Positions 37,801 to 52,066 of a stretch of DNA of 64,000 nucleotides are shown in pieces. A program made the translations under genes and the position numbers. How positions within the stretch are numbered: the stretch's first letter is position 1; each line of letters begins with the position of its first letter. The stretch is from Gorsachius magnificus (taxonomy: Eukaryota > Chordata > Aves > Pelecaniformes > Ardeidae). Below the pieces are notes generated by a model that was not told where the DNA came from, searched no databases, and saw only the letters and a program-made list of their open reading frames with translations. The stretch lies in assembly GCA_034008185.1 (NCBI GenBank), contig CM067082.1, forward strand, positions 83,947,684 to 84,011,683, in the 5' to 3' direction.

Positions 37801-40800
37801 CCTTAAGCTTAAATGCTTCTTGTAGTTTCATTAGAGTTTTGCAGATAGCAGCCTTCGAGCAATCAACGCTATTGAAAAAATATTTAGGCGCAAAAGGGAG
37901 ATTAGTAGGGAACTAATGGCTAAAATAGGAGGCTAAAAGTAGCAGTCCTGGGGTTTAACTCTTTCCTCACCACTGACTGTTGGGAGGTGAGAGCAAGCTC
38001 TAAGGTTCTGATACTCAGGGTGGTGTAATGCTCACTTGTTAAAATCTTTACAATTCGTGGTATAAAGTCCCATCTTTCTATTATGATTTATTTAGTTGAT
38101 TTGTGGTGTCTACAAATAGACTGAAAATTATTTTCATTGGTTCTTGTGTTTGCAGTATGCAAGCAATTGCTATTCATCTGCAAAAACTTACTCAGACTTT
38201 GAAGAAAAAAGCCTCTGTTCTTTTGGTTTTTGTACTTTTGTTTCTCTTAAATTGTCTTGGAGAACCTTTGAATGTTCCTCTTCTTGTTATTCATCCGTAG
38301 AAATGATGTGGTAAAGTACAGATGTCCAGCTGTTAACAAAATTCCAAATTGCTCACTGGAACAACGTGTAGGCAGCTCTTGGGTTAGGAGAATCTGATAT
38401 GTTGTGCTGGTCTTACCTAAATGTTGAGTTAAACCTTAAAACGTATTGGAGATTGTTGAAAGGAAAAAAAAAAAAAAAATACCCTTTCATGAATAATGGG
38501 GGATCTTGGTATTCTGAATAACAGAGAAAAAAAAACAAAACACTGAGAAATGTTCCTGGAGTTGGAAAAAATATTTACTGAAGATATGGACTTGCAGATA
38601 AATATTTTGTACACGTCAATGAGCAGCTATGTCATGGTCCAAAATTAAAGTTTAAAAAAAGCTGGCTTTTCCAATCTCACAAGTCCAGTCTGTGCCATAT
38701 TTAGGTGCAAGGAGTGGTTCCTAGAGAGTCTCACCAGCTCGTTCCAGCTGGGTGTGGGAAGACGTAGCAGAGGCAGAAGCTGTACCAGCACATCCCCACC
38801 TCTGTACTCAGTACCAATCTGACAAAGAACAAACGGACTTTAACAAGACCTGACCTGGCTTCCCAGTGTGCCACTGCCACCAAAACTCCCTTTGTCCTCC
38901 TTTGGAAGCTCTAAAACCACTAGAGCAAAAATGTGATGGAAACCTCTCTCAGCCCATCTGGAACGTAGCCCTAGTATTTTCCTGAGAAGGTGCTGCCTGC
39001 TGTTGCTGCTAATGATATTATTGTTTTGGGATGGGAACGTAGAGAATGGTGTGACTGCAGCCTGAGGTTTGGAATAGGTAGCTGCCTAATGCAATGAATG
39101 GATTCAACAAATAAACACAAGAATAGATGCGTAAATCCTGTAAGAGGAGTGACGGAGCAGGGTGAGGGACTCTGGTTTCCATTCTCCTAACCTGCGGAAG
39201 AGCTGATGTGACATCGAGCTTCCACAGATGAATTTGCACATTTTTATCAATTCTTTGGGAAGAGCAGTAGCTAATTGGAAAGTCTGGGGCTAGAAATACC
39301 CTTGAATGCACTTCTGGTGGTAGGATTTGTGTCCTTGTTTTGGCTAGTAACAAGACTCTTATTGCTCCAAGGATCAGTAGAACAGTTTGGCACTTGGTAG
39401 CTCATTGCCTGGAGCTTTAAGGAAGAAAACTCAAACTGTTTTTAAAACTAAAGACAGATTTTAATTGAGCAATAGGGAGCAGAATTGCAGGACTGCAGAG
39501 TTACAGTACTGTTTGGAGGGTACTTTTGGTTTTGTGGGTTTTGAGGGGAGGGGGAAGTGGGTTGGGGTTTTTTTAAGTGGCAAAAAAAAGCTTAAAAACT
39601 ACTGCAAAAAGTCACAGCTCCTGATTTCCTCAATTTACCCTTCTTATAGCTGTTCTTAGGAAAGTGAACTGCCTTTTCACTGTCTGCTCTGGTGACCATT
39701 CTGTCCTTTCATGGACTTCTAGAGAAAACAGTTGTTGTTATGTATGTCCATGAATGAGAAGGAGTTTATATGTATAGATTATCAATTTTCCCTGGCTGTG
39801 ATGCCAAAGTAGAGGTCTGTGAACATAGCAGGCAAAATGTTCTTTTAGTAAGCCAGCAGCTGAGATGGATTTAATAAGTGGATGAGCAAGCATTTTTCTG
39901 TTTTATACCTGTGTGAGCGAACTAGAGGCTGTTTTAAAAGTAATGCCCTTAAATCTCTTGGGTATAATCTGATTATTTTTGAAATTTTGTGATGAACTGA
40001 CAGCTGTGGCTTGCTGGGTGTTGATTTGTTATTCTCTGACTGAAAGCTAACGCACTTGTTTCGGTTGCTGCAAAGCTAACCTGAAGGAAAGGGGGCTTGT
40101 TATGGTTATGTCTGGGCGTCGCTGGTCTCGTGATGTTTTTTGTGGTGGCCAGTAATGAGCAGCGCAACTCTTCACACATACCTGGCTTGTTACTCTGAGT
40201 CACCTGTGTTTGGCTGGACCTGAAGAGACTTTGGCAGTATCCAGCCATTGGTCTGGTGTACAAGACACAGTTGTGAGTTACTAAGTTGGTTTGGAAAAGC
40301 TGGTCCTGAATGTCTGATATAAAGCCCAATGCTTTCTTAAAATTGAAGTGACTAAAATCCTGATGTAATTCTACTGGCTGAAATTTGTACTGATATTTAT
40401 TTTTTCATGGTGCCCTTTGACATCATGCTGGGACAGTGGTTCCCATGGTTTCTGTACCAACCGGTCGCTGTTTACCCTTTGCCTTTTTCATGGAGGACTG
40501 TATGTATTTCTGCTGAGTTTTTAATTAAAAACACTTAAACGAGATCTGGTCCTGTAGACCATTAGCTTTGAGCTTGTGGATCATCAGAGACCTATAAACC
40601 AGGGTGTGGAAAGCAGTGTGCTAAGGAATTAATTTAATATAGCTGAGCAGCTATATTTAATAAGCAGCAGCAACTGTTTTGTCACTTGGCTTCATTTCTT
40701 GAAGATGTAATTAAGAGCTCTTTCCAGCCCACTGCTGATCCCTCTTTTAACTGTAACACAGATGTTATATGGTTATCCTAAACTGTAAAGTGTTAAAACT

Positions 40801-43800
40801 CATGTTTTTCACCAGCAATGTGAAACCTTCATTAGAAATTTCATAAATATTTTCCTTTGTTTTTAATCAAATGTAATAATCCTGTTATAATCCCTTAAGA
40901 ATATGTAAATTAGAGTGCCAATTAATTATGATGATATTAATTAGGACTACAGTTCCGCCCCTGGGCTTTCTGTATTGGCAGAAGCTATCAGTACAGTTCA
41001 CTCAGCTGCAAAAACCAAAACAAAACACTGCTTACTCTTGAAGAAGCAAGCTGGTATGAAGAAAATACTTCTCTGGGGTTAGATGAGCGCATGCACCCTC
41101 CTTTCATTAGAAAGATGCATTTTTAGGTCTTCTGATATTACTCACATTATGTCAGGTTACATATTTTTTTCTCTATAAGTAAGCAGTAAGCTTGTAATAC
41201 TACTAATGATCTGCTCCACAATTTACTTAAATGTTTGGCACTTTGAGTAAAACCACAACAGATGCATGGGAAAAGTAAAAACCAACCAGCCAACCAAAAA
41301 CCCCCCAAACAAATGCTCTTCTCCCTCTTTTACAAAATTATATATATGGGAAGAGGGAGTAAAGAGAACCTCTGTGTATGTAAAGGGAGATGTGGGAAAT
41401 TTAAAGCAATTTTATGCTTGTGATTTAAAAACAAAATATGACCTTGAAATGTACTGGCGAGTTCATTCATGAAAAAATATGGCCAAGAGAACTAGGAGAG
41501 TGTCTGGCAGGTATTTTGGATCATGGCAGAACAACAAGAACATATAAGCTTCTTAACAGGACAAAATGATACTGAGGCATCAGCCAAAACTGTTGTGTTT
41601 AGACAAGTATGATTTTACTATTAATACACCAGATGGAATGCTGCATTAAAACTGCCTTTATTTAATGTGCAAAGTGAAAGTTACACATGTTCAAAGATAT
41701 TGTAAAGAGGTTTTCAATTCAACATCTGCAAAAGAGTAAATTTGCCATATGACGAAGCGTGTTTCTTGATGCTGCTTGGAAGCAACTGTCATTCTGAGTC
41801 AGTCATACAAGTGCAATTAATGCTCATCCGATTAGGTAAATACAGTGCTTTACCTGATATTATCTGTTCACTGTATGGATGAGTGGGTTTTGAATTCCCT
41901 TGCTTTTTTTTTTTTTGCTTTCCCTTTAAACAGTAACTTATGTTAGCAATAGTTTTCTTTCACTTCCATTCCTTTTGTTCCAGGGGGAGGTGATGTGGGA
42001 AAGGGGAAAGGGCATGATGAGGAGAAAACCAATGTTTTTATAACTTTTATATGGTCCTAGCCTGTCACTGAAGTTCATGCCTCACTGAGATAAAATGGGA
42101 ATGTTGGAGTGCATATTTAGCTGGTAGTGGGACAAAATGTACTTCATACTGTGGTATCCATAGGCTGTTCCTTCAAGCATGGGTAAAAGGCAGCAGTGCC
42201 ACATCTGCAGAACAGATGCGGCCAGGAGCAAGCTCATGCCTCTCTTGGGGTGGTTTGGACAGGACTACAGCAAGGATCCAGGAGTGCTTTTGCAGGATGT
42301 GTTCTGTCCACTGAGGCTAAAAGCTTTCTGCTAGAGAAAATTGGTCATCATTTCAATGCTATGTAAAATGTTTCAATGTTTTAGAGGTATTTTTTCATAT
42401 ATACATGCACATGCATGCTCTCCTCTGGCTATACTCAGGTGGAACCTGTGCTGGACACTTCCCCTTGTACCGTATTTTCTTGCCATGATGTTTCAAACAG
42501 AAAATTCAGCCATGAGTGTTCTGGTAAGCCAGTGCTCACGTGGGGGAAGTACCCTGCTTCTGCTTTGGGAATGATCCTGCTGGAACTGCTGGGATTTAGC
42601 CTATTTGTTACACATACCTTGAAGTAGTTTTTCTGGTATTACCAATCCAGTTACTCAAAATCATGTGGTTTTTGTCTTTTTATATTTAAGACCCTGGTGT
42701 ATAGTGTTCTTTCTTAGCTTCTATGCCGTCTTAAAGAGTAGACGTTATATTAATTTCTGACTTTTTAAAATGAAGGAATCACATCTTTTTTATCATGGGA
42801 CTCCAGGAATAGGGTGTTTAAAATGCAGTAATCTTTGCCTCCCCATTCTCTTGCATTTACCCTCTCATTTATTCCAAATAGACGACACAATAGAGTTTGG
42901 TGTTGGAGTCTTGCACTAAACTTGGGTAAGGATGACTGATCATCTTCGTGTTTCGAGGTGTTTCAGTAATGCTCTTCTTCAGGCTGTTATAGATAAAACC
43001 CTAAATTTTGTCAGACTGAGGTGATGTTTTACTCACTGTAATGTTAGGAGGAATTAATGTTTTATAAAGATCTCCTAAACTATTAACAGGTGCTCTGTGT
43101 ACAGTCTAATTCAGTTCTCCACTACTGGAACACCTTTTTTCCATAGATTGTAGTTTATTTAAAAAGGACTATCCATGTTCATGGACACATGATGAATATG
43201 TTTTATTTGTTGCCAAAAATGCTAAGTATTAAGATTTAATCTGAAGTATGTTTTTTTCCTCGCTCTTTGCAAAAACACCTGTTGAGTTTCACCTGATTCT
43301 CAAAAGCAGCTGACTGACACCAGTCATGAAAAGCTGTGTCCTTGACAGAAAAATTTTGAGAGCTTTTATTGTGAGATGAAAAAATTAACTGTGGTCACAG
43401 CTCTGGATCTAATTAATCTTTATCAAGCAACTTACGTTACAAGTAAATTTTTTTTAAATGAATGTTCATTTGACTGTTTTAGCATATCATACCTTTCAGC
43501 TGACTTCCATTAGCTTGCTGAGGTTGTTATTTGTGTTTTCTTGTTATAAATTTAATCCTACAAGCATACTATAGGGTAGTGTAAGGGCTCAGAATACTGA
43601 TAAAGGAATAGGGATAGGATTGACCTATCTAGACCAAGAAACAGGGAAGACACAAATACTTGTTCCGACAGTCGCAGCTTGTAAGTCATGAAGTTCTTTC
43701 TTCAATGAAAGTAATTTCTTGATATCTTCAGTGTTAGAAAAGGTCTGTGACTGAAAAATATGCTTCCTTTTTCCTAATTCGCTTTCAAGGAAGAAAGCAA

Positions 43801-46800
43801 TAGAATTGATCAGAAAACTTACATTAAAACTTGAGACATGGACTGGTTAGCTTCTTCCATTTTCTGACCGCTTGTGTAAGTTAGCCCTTAGCAATTGTAA
43901 TATGGACAGTCTCAGGCAGTTGAGCATCATGAATCTGATTTTAAAAAAGGCAAACTTTGAAAATCACATGAGTACAAAATTGTGAGGGAGAGAATCACAA
44001 CCACAACTGAATAAAACTTTGAAGACTCTCATTAGTAACATTTTTCTAATGAGTTTTGAGGATCTCTTTGCCATGAGCTGGAATTTTAAGAAAAGGCGTA
44101 AAACCCAGGGGATCTGACATATATAACTCTTCCTGGAAATAAACAGAATGGGGTTCGGAAACCAGGGAAGAGCAGTGTCATCTGTACCTGTTATAATACA
44201 CATATTCCTTAATGGGTTTGAGTCCTGTCATCCTTTGGTTGTTTCTTTGAGGACTTGCAGGTATATTGTTCTACCACAGACGGTGCAAAATTTCCATGTG
44301 GTGTAGGCGGAAATTATTTTTGTCACTGCAGATGGGAATGGGAGATGACTGAATCTCCTGCTGGAGCCAGGAAAGGCTGCTGCCCCGTCCAGACCCTTCG
44401 GGTACGTAGCAGCCCACTTGCTTCTCCAGCTATCTGACATAACACAGCATATGGGGATGAATACCCTCACTTGGGGTTTTTTTTGCTGCTCCCCAGCAAT
44501 CTGCAAGTCTAAACTACTGCTGCCTTTGCCTGTGCCTAAAGCCAGTCCTGGTTCTGCCCCACTGGGATACCACAAAGACCGAATGTAACAGGAGATGTTT
44601 GGAGAGAGGCCTCCCAGGGAATCCAGGGGTGCAGCAGCGGTGTTCTTGAGAATCCCGTGTGCATGTGCCATGTGCATAAATTAAGAGCAGTGGCTGCAGG
44701 TGGGAGCTGTATTCATTTTCTTTGTGCACTTGACAGCCTAATATAAACATTGCAGTGTAAAACCACAACTGTTAGCTAATATCGCAAGATCAGGGAGCCT
44801 CTGATAGTAGAACAACATAGAGAACCAACAGAATCTTGGGAAAGCTCATATAAAATATTATAAAGCCAAGCAATGAACAGTTTTTCACCTAGCTGAAGTA
44901 GTTAGGTTTTCACTTGCCAGCTTCTTTCCTTGTCTTTTTAGGTCTTTGTGGGGTGGGGGGGAAGAAGATTCAACTTGGTGGTAAGAGAGGAGAAAAGTGA
45001 GAATTTTCTTCTCTTCAGCAACTTTTTGTCAGATATTTCAATCTGTTTTCATTTCCAAAATCCTGATGGAATGATCTTGAAAGAATTATGCCTGTTGTTC
45101 TTGGCATTTCATGATCTTACTCCATGCAGTGTGAAGGACCTGCTGCTTGTCCCAAAAATTATGAAATCAAATGGAGATTGATCTTGGATGTATTCCAGTG
45201 TCATTCCTTAAACCCTACATTCTATGAGCTCTCCCCTTTTTCCTCTGATTTCCCTCCCCTCCCTCCTGCCATGCTCCTTGCAATGACCTTTGTAGGGCCA
45301 GGGATTTCACTTTCTCACTTTTTTTTGTATGCGGTGAATATATTACTCGGTATAGACATACAGAGTTTCATAAAATAGTGTAAAAATACTTTGAAACTGC
45401 TATATTACCAGCTATGCCTCCTGACTTAGCCAGGGCATCGGTACCTTATTCCTTTTTTTTTTTTTTAAGAAGCATGGTCTCCTGTGATGACCATAACACT
45501 ATTTGATTTATGATCCTGCTAGTTAAAAAACATGTGCTTACATAAGAGAGAGTATGTAAATAAACATGTGATGGGTTATAAATTTTTTTTAACACAATTT
45601 AATTGTGTCTTATGATAGGAGTTTCTTCAGATTTGAAGTCTGAATTCCAGAATGGCCGAACTTTCCTTCTGGCTGAAACCCCCATGAGATGGGATTAATT
45701 CCACAAAGGCTTCCCTGCACTGGACACAAACTACTGTTCATATCACTCTGTCAAGATCTTCTAAATCTTTGCAGTTTTCTTTTTGAATGTAGAAAATGCT
45801 TTGACTTCACTTGTGAGATAACTGATGATCTCATTAATTGCTAACATGTTTCATCTAGTTTAGTGATACAAGTTAGTTGCCTACTGATCTTAAATAACAA
45901 CAACAATAATAATAAGATAAAACAACCACAAATTTAGCTCCTATGCAGCAATTATAGGATCAAAGAGCTTTGGCTTTGCTTTCGAGTCTGAATTCTGCAC
46001 TAATTAACATAGAAGAGGGGTTTTTTAGCCTTTTTTTAAGTAAGTGAAAGCATCTTGAATAAGAGCCATTTTGTGGCTGCCCCTGGATGTAGCTGTCCTC
46101 TTGGCTGCCTTTTCACAGGAGCTGAAGTTGTGAGATTAGGTATTTGTTGCTGACTTGTTTCCAGAAGGGTTCCTTTGGTTGCCAGTGTTCTGAAAATATT
46201 CTAGGCAAAACATCCAGCTAAAAAGGTTAAAGGATTTAGTCTGTTGCTTAGCAGTATTATTGAACCCATGCTTTCTTACATAATACTATATAGTATGTTA
46301 CGATTCATATTTTACACTCTCCAGTGCCCAGGTGTAGCTGCTTTAAGAATGTGCCAAAGCTGTGCACAGTTATTTTGCAAGGTATGAGGATTTTTTTCTT
46401 CTGTTAAACTGACATTTTTCTGTGCCTGGCTGTCATCTTATTTACAGGACCTAGGATTTTGCCTTTATTTACTGCATTTTTTTCTTCACCCTAACACATC
46501 TCAAACAGACTATTTGAGGTAATGTTAAATACTACCTCAGGTTTGTTTAGTACTCAGTTTTCTGTTGAATGAAGTCAGTACTCCAAAGTTCACTTGATTA
46601 GGTTTTTTTGTATTTTTTTTTATTTCCACAAATAGGTTATATCTTTCTCTGAATCTCCCACTCTGAAGCTTGGTCCCAGTATCGAAAATCACCCAGAAGC
46701 GATTCAAACAGCAATAGGAAATATTACCTGAAATTCTTAAGAGTCGCCTTTTAGAGAGGGAAGTCGATCTAAGAATTAAAGTACACAACTGGAAAGGTTC

Positions 46801-49121
46801 ATACCAGTTAGTGTGCTTATGAAGCTGCTTAATGCCTACGTATCTTGTAGAGTGAGAATCCAGATTATGTTTCCCTGATAAATTTGCAGAATTAGTAAAC
46901 CAGATTCAGGGCCATTTAAGATAGCGGCTTCGAAGACAAAAGAGGTTCCTTATATGACTTAAGCTGCTCTGAAAACCTGCTTATGTTGCCCATTTTTGCA
47001 GGCTTACATGCAGCAGGATCTCTGTAGCTGTGTGAGTGACTTCTCTGCCTGGCCTTGCAGAGGCTTCATGGTCAGGGAGCTGGTGGTCCTTCTCCCTCCT
47101 CCTTTGACAGGGGACTCCAGGCTCAGCTGAAGCCAAAAACTCCCTGAGACTGATCTGGGAACTTGTGGCTGAGATAAAGAAGTCAGAGCAACTTCAGGAT
47201 TCTTGGTTATTCAAGGATAGTCTAAGTATTGTAAATTGTAGGTAACTTAAAATGCTTTCTTGTAATTCTAAATATTCTTTTGTATTCTCCTGTGGTTAAT
47301 TTTTTTCCTTATTGTAAACTAATGCAATGAATTTGGGATGGGAGCTGCTTTTGTTTTCTTACTAGAAATGACTATCATCATTAAATATTGCTTGTCTCTC
47401 ATGATGAGGTTTTGGGGGAACGGTAAAATATTGCTGTCTATCTTTCCATTAATGTTTTCCAAGTCTGATTTTTCTTGTCCACCAAACCAAGTAGTCTGAC
47501 AGCCTATGCTCTGGTATAAAGTAATTACTGTTATTGCTGGAGAGTGTACTAAACCAAGGGGTTTAAAACCAGTGACAGATTGCCTGCTTCCTTAGTAAGG
47601 CACCTTGTCTTCTACTGAGACAAAAGTGATCTGTTATGTCACTGTTCGTCAAGGTTCAACATTTGTGATAAAAATAAATGGAACATATGATTTAAAAAAA
47701 AAAATTAAGAATAGGTTTATTTTCTGAAATTATATTAGGCAGTCAAAAGACAACACTAAACCATGTTGTCCACCCTCTTTCTGCCCTTCCCCTTTCCTGG
47801 TCATAGAAAAAATATAAATCAGCCCACAGAAAATTCCTAGAGAAATGGAAAACATGAGGTACTAACATAGAAACATGTCCCTTTGGATCTCATTTGTAAA
47901 TTGCAGATAATTTTTTAAGTCGTGGGGTATGTTCCACCCTGTGTTATCTTCCATGCATCAATGATGTCTAAATTTGTTCATTACATCTGTTTGTAACTAT
48001 ATTTGTAACATCTGGCTAACCAAAAAGCTATTTTTGCACACAAACACAAAGGGGGTTTAGCATGACTGTTATTTATCAGTTGGGTTTTTTTAACCTCTCA
48101 GAATTGTCTCTACTCTCCAAAAGCTTTCCCCCCCCCCCTTTTTTTTCCCTTTTGCTCAGAGCACGTTTGACACACAAACAAAAGTGACTTTTGTCTTGTA
48201 ATGGAAACATGCCAAGCTGTTTGACATACTGACAGGTGGGATATTATTTAGTGCTGCTGAAATTTGGGTTGTATAGGGTGCTTTGTTCCTCCTAGATTGT
48301 GTTTTGACTTGCATGTTTCTGACTGCCATTGTAGCATTAACCTTCTTTATTGGACTTGGAACATGCCTGCGAGAGTTAGCCTTATAAATGGCATTGAGGA
48401 TTTTTTTTTCCTACATTGTTAACATGTTTCTGAAACAAAATGTACAACAGGAGTTAAAAAGTTTTTCTTTTGTATGTTTTTTTTCCACAGTAAATTACCG
48501 AATAAATTACCCGTTATATTTAGGTATGCATGCTTTTTTTTCCCCCTTTCACCCTTAGTTTGGAATATATGGTCATAAATAAAATATTTAAATTCAGTTT
48601 TCTTCAGCAACATTTATTAAAACAGCACCTCTAAAATTGCAGTTTAATGGTGGGGAGGGGAGTTTAAATTATAGAACTTCAACATCTGTTTACTAAGTAT
48701 TTTGAGTTTTCTTCTCTTCTTGTTGGGGTCGGGCTGTTGATTTTGAGTTTGTTACTGGCAGAGTGCACGGTTGTTATCTCTCTGCAAGAGTATCACAGCA
48801 GGAAACAAGCTATGATGTCACGTTTATGACAGCATAAGTAGGAAAGAATTGTTGGCCAGCAGGAGATTAAGCAAATACTGTCGTTATTTTTACGCATTAT
48901 GTGGTTCTTTAGACTGTTGGGTGTTGCTATACTGAGTGCTCTGTTGCCTATCGTGATTGAAAAGACACGTCAAAGGGGAAGGTATTACCTGTAAGTCAGG
49001 AATGCCAAAGGTAAGGGACCAGGTCACTTAGTTTTCCCTGAGCACTGAGACAGCTGCTCCTCCATCGGACTCCAGTACAGCCAAAAATCCTGCTTCTAAG
49101 ACCGCCGATTGAGGTACCTTT
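34805..49121 (+). other. GMDS: GMDS intron 4, third segment
   Basis: About 14.3 kb without a recognised exon, RNA gene or transposable element. It contains a G/T-rich tract at about 35137-35181, A16 at 38464-38479, T13 at 41904-41916, T14 at 45453-45466, C11 followed by T8 at 48128-48146, and a 17-bp palindrome at 45592-45608. G+C-richer patches near 38690-38960, 44300-44690 and 47020-47170 may be old unidentified repeats. The patch at 40850-40990 is A+T-rich with repeated TAATTA cores. Confidence 0.7.
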
Positions 49122-49145
49122 AGAATCACAGAATCATAGAATCAC
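49122..49145 (-). repeat. CR1 3'-terminal octamer repeat
   Basis: Three 8-bp units, agaatcac, agaatcat and agaatcac, read on the + strand. They are the inverted form of the ATTCTATG-like tail that CR1 reverse transcriptase uses at priming. They fix the 3' end of the element and its orientation. Confidence 0.93.
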
Positions 49146-49210
49146 CTCGGTTGGAAAAGACCTTTAAGATCATCGAGTCCAACTGTTAACCTAGCACTGC
49201 CATCCCACCA

Positions 49211-51987
49211 CTAAACCATGTCTCTGAGCACCTCATCTATCCTTCTTTTAAAGACCTCAAGGGATGAGGACTCCACCACCTCCCTGGACAGCCCATTCCA
49301 GAGCCTGACAACCCTCTCGGTGAAGTTGTTTTTCCTAATGTCTAGCCTAAACCTGCCCTGGCGCAGCTTCAAGCCATTCCCCCTCGTCCTATCATCTGTT
49401 ACCAGGGAGAAGAGGCCGACCCCCACCTCACTACAGCCTCCTTTCAGGTAGTTGTAGAGGGCGATCAGGTCTCCCCTCAGCCTCCTCTTCTCCAGACTAA
49501 ACAACCCCAGTTCCCTCAGCCGCTCCTCGTATGACTTGTGTTCCAGACCCCTCACCAGCTTGGTTGCTCTCCTCTGGACCTGTTCCAGCAAGGCAACATC
49601 TTTCTTGTAGTGAGGGGCCCAAAACTGATCACAGTATTCGAGGTGCGGCCTCACCAGCACCGAGTACAGGGGCACGATCACTTCCCTTCTCCTGCTGGCC
49701 ACACTATTCCTGATACAAGCCAGGATGCCATTGGCCTTCTTGGCCACCTGGGCACACTGCTGGCTCATATTCAGCCGGCTGTCAATCAGTACCCCCAGGT
49801 CTTTTTCCACCAGGCAGCTTTCCAGCCACTCTTCCCCAAGCCTGTAGCGCTGCATGGGGTTGTTGTGACCAAAGTGCAGGACCCGGCACTTGGCTTTGTT
49901 GAACCTCATACAATTGGCCTCGGCCCATCGATCCAGCCTGTCCAGGTCCCTCTGCAGAGCCCTCCTCCCCTCCAGCAGATCAACACTCCCACCCAGTTTG
50001 GTGTCATCTGCAAATTTACTGAGGGCACACTCAATCCCCTCATCCAGGTCATTGATAAAGATATTAAACAAGACCAGCCCTAGAACTGAGCCCTGGAGGA
50101 CACCGCTTGTGACCAGCCGCCAACTGGATTTAGCTCCATTCACCATGACTCTCTGGGCTCGGCCATGCAGCCAGTTTTTAACCCAGTGAAGAGTACATCC
50201 ATCTAGGCCATGAAATGCCAGCTTCTCCACAAGAATGCTATGGGAGACGGTGTCGAAGGCTTTGCTGAAGTCCAGGTAGACAACATCCACAGCCTTTCCC
50301 TCATCTACCAGGCGGGTCACCTGGTCATAGAAGGAAATCAGGTTGGTTAGGCAAGACCTGCCTTTCGTGAACCCATGCTGACTGGGCCTGATCCCCTGAT
50401 TGTCCTCCATGTGCCTGTAAACCGCTCCATAATCTTCCCCGGTACCGAGGTTAGGCTGACTGGTCTGTAGTTCCCCGGATCCTCCTTCCGGCCCTTCTTG
50501 AAGATAGGCGTCACATTTGCCAACCTCCAGTCATCTGGGACCTCCCCTGTTCTCCAGGACTGCTGATAAATGATAGAGAGTGGCTTGGCAAGCTCCTCTG
50601 CCAGCTCCTTCAGCACTCTTGGGTGGATCCCATCCGGCCCCATAGACTTGTGGATGTCCAGGTGGCATAGCAGGTCAAAGACTGCTTCCTCCTGGATTAA
50701 GGGGGGTTCATTCCACTCTCTGTCCCCATCTTCCAGCTCAGGAGGCTAGGTACCCTGGGGATAACTTGTCGGGCCATTAAAGACTGAGGCAAAGAAGGCA
50801 TTAAGTATCTCAGCCTTTTCCTCATCCTTAGTGGCAATGTTCCCCCTTGCATCCACTAGTGGATGGAGGTTCTCCCTGGCTCTCTTTTTGCTGTTAACAT
50901 ATTTATAAAAACTCTTCTTATTATCCCTTATAACAGTGGCCAGGTTAAATTCCAGCTGGGCTTTTGCCTTTCTAATCTCCTCTCTGCATGACCTGACAAG
51001 ATCCCTGTACTCTTCTTGGGTTGCCTGCCCCTTCTTCCAGAGCTGGTAAGCTCTCCTTTTTTCCCTTAGTCGCAGTAGTAGTCCTCTGTCCAGCCAGGCC
51101 GGTCGTCTTCCCCGCCGATTCGTCTTACGGCACATGGGGACAGCCTGGTCCTGTGCCTTTAAGACTTCTTCCTTGAAAAACACCCAGCCTTCCTGGACCC
51201 CTTTGCCCTTCAGGACTATCTCCCAAGGGACTCTCCCAACCAGCGTTCTGAGCAGGTCAAAGTCTGCCCTCCGGAAATCCATGGTGGCGGTCTTGCTGAC
51301 CCCCTTCCTAACCTCACCAAAGATCGAAAACTCTACCATTTCATGATCACTAAGGCCTAGATGGTTTCCAACCACCACCTCTCCCACCACTCCTTCTCTG
51401 TTAGTGAACAGGAGGTCAAGCAGGGCACTTCCCCTGGTAGGCTCACCTACCAGCTGTGTCAGGAAGTTATCTTCCACACACTGCAGGAACCTTCTGGACT
51501 GTTTCCTTTCTGCTGTATTGTATTTCCAGCAGATGTCTGGGAAGTTGAAGTCCCCCACAAGAACAAGAGCTCGCGACTGAGAGACTCCTGCCAGCCGCTT
51601 GTAGAATTCTTCGTCAACGTCCTCATCCTGGTCGGGTGGTCTGTAACAGACTCCCAACAGCATATCTTTCTTGTTGGCCTTTCCCCTCATCCTCACCCAT
51701 AAGCATTCTGCCTCACCACAAGCATCAAGCTCTGTACAATCTAAACACTCCCTAACATACAGAGCCACCCCACCGCCTCTCCTTCCTTGCCTGTCCCTTC
51801 TGAAGAGTTTGTAGCCATCCATCGCAGCACTCCAGTCATGGGAGGCATCCCACCACGTTTCTGTGATGGCGACTACATCATAACCATCCTGCCTTACAAT
51901 GGCTTCCAGCTCCTCCCGTTTGTTGCCCATGCTGCGTGCATTAGTGTAGATGCACTTGAGCTGGGCTGTCGGTTTCCCCCCCAGCAA
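49211..51987 (-). pseudogene. CR1 ORF2: endonuclease + reverse transcriptase, broken by one stop and one frameshift
   Basis: ORF2 of the CR1 makes the enzymes for target-primed reverse transcription. The endonuclease part (51987-50749) is open for 413 codons and keeps its APE-type motifs: TNARS (residues 15-19), TETWW (42-46), GDFN (145-148) and SDH (213-215). An in-frame TAG at 50746-50748 then interrupts it. The same frame continues past the stop through the reverse-transcriptase N-terminus (GPDGIHPRVLKE, then NVTPIFKKG and NYRPVSLTS). Just after the KIMERF motif, near 50410-50425, a short deletion shifts the frame. The remaining 399 codons run to a natural stop at 49211 and hold the catalytic core: [10 protein letters not shown] and FADD (50003-50014). 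Because of the two lesions this copy cannot make a full ORF2 protein. The Met at 51987 is only the first Met in frame. Confidence 0.92.
50746..50748 (-). other. Premature in-frame stop (TAG) in CR1 ORF2
   Basis: On the minus strand the codon after PQGT is TAG. The frame beyond it (PPELEDGD...) continues without shift into the reverse transcriptase. It is therefore a point nonsense change rather than the natural end of an ORF. Confidence 0.85.
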
Positions 51988-52066
51988 TGGGGTGACCCCC
52001 CCAGGCTCCTCTCTAGTGAGCCTGTTTATATCCCCTCCCCCCTTCAGGCCTAGTTTAAAGCCCTCT

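Noticed and set aside
44228..44677. 149-codon minus-strand open frame
   Set aside because: No domain recognised. It lies in a G+C-richer patch and other long frames overlap on both strands, which suggests absence of stops by composition.
49538..50083. 181-codon + strand open frame
   Set aside because: It is the reverse complement of the CR1 reverse transcriptase. The minus strand carries the conserved FADD core.
51361..51702. 113-codon + strand open frame
   Set aside because: It lies opposite the CR1 endonuclease domain and is its antisense shadow.
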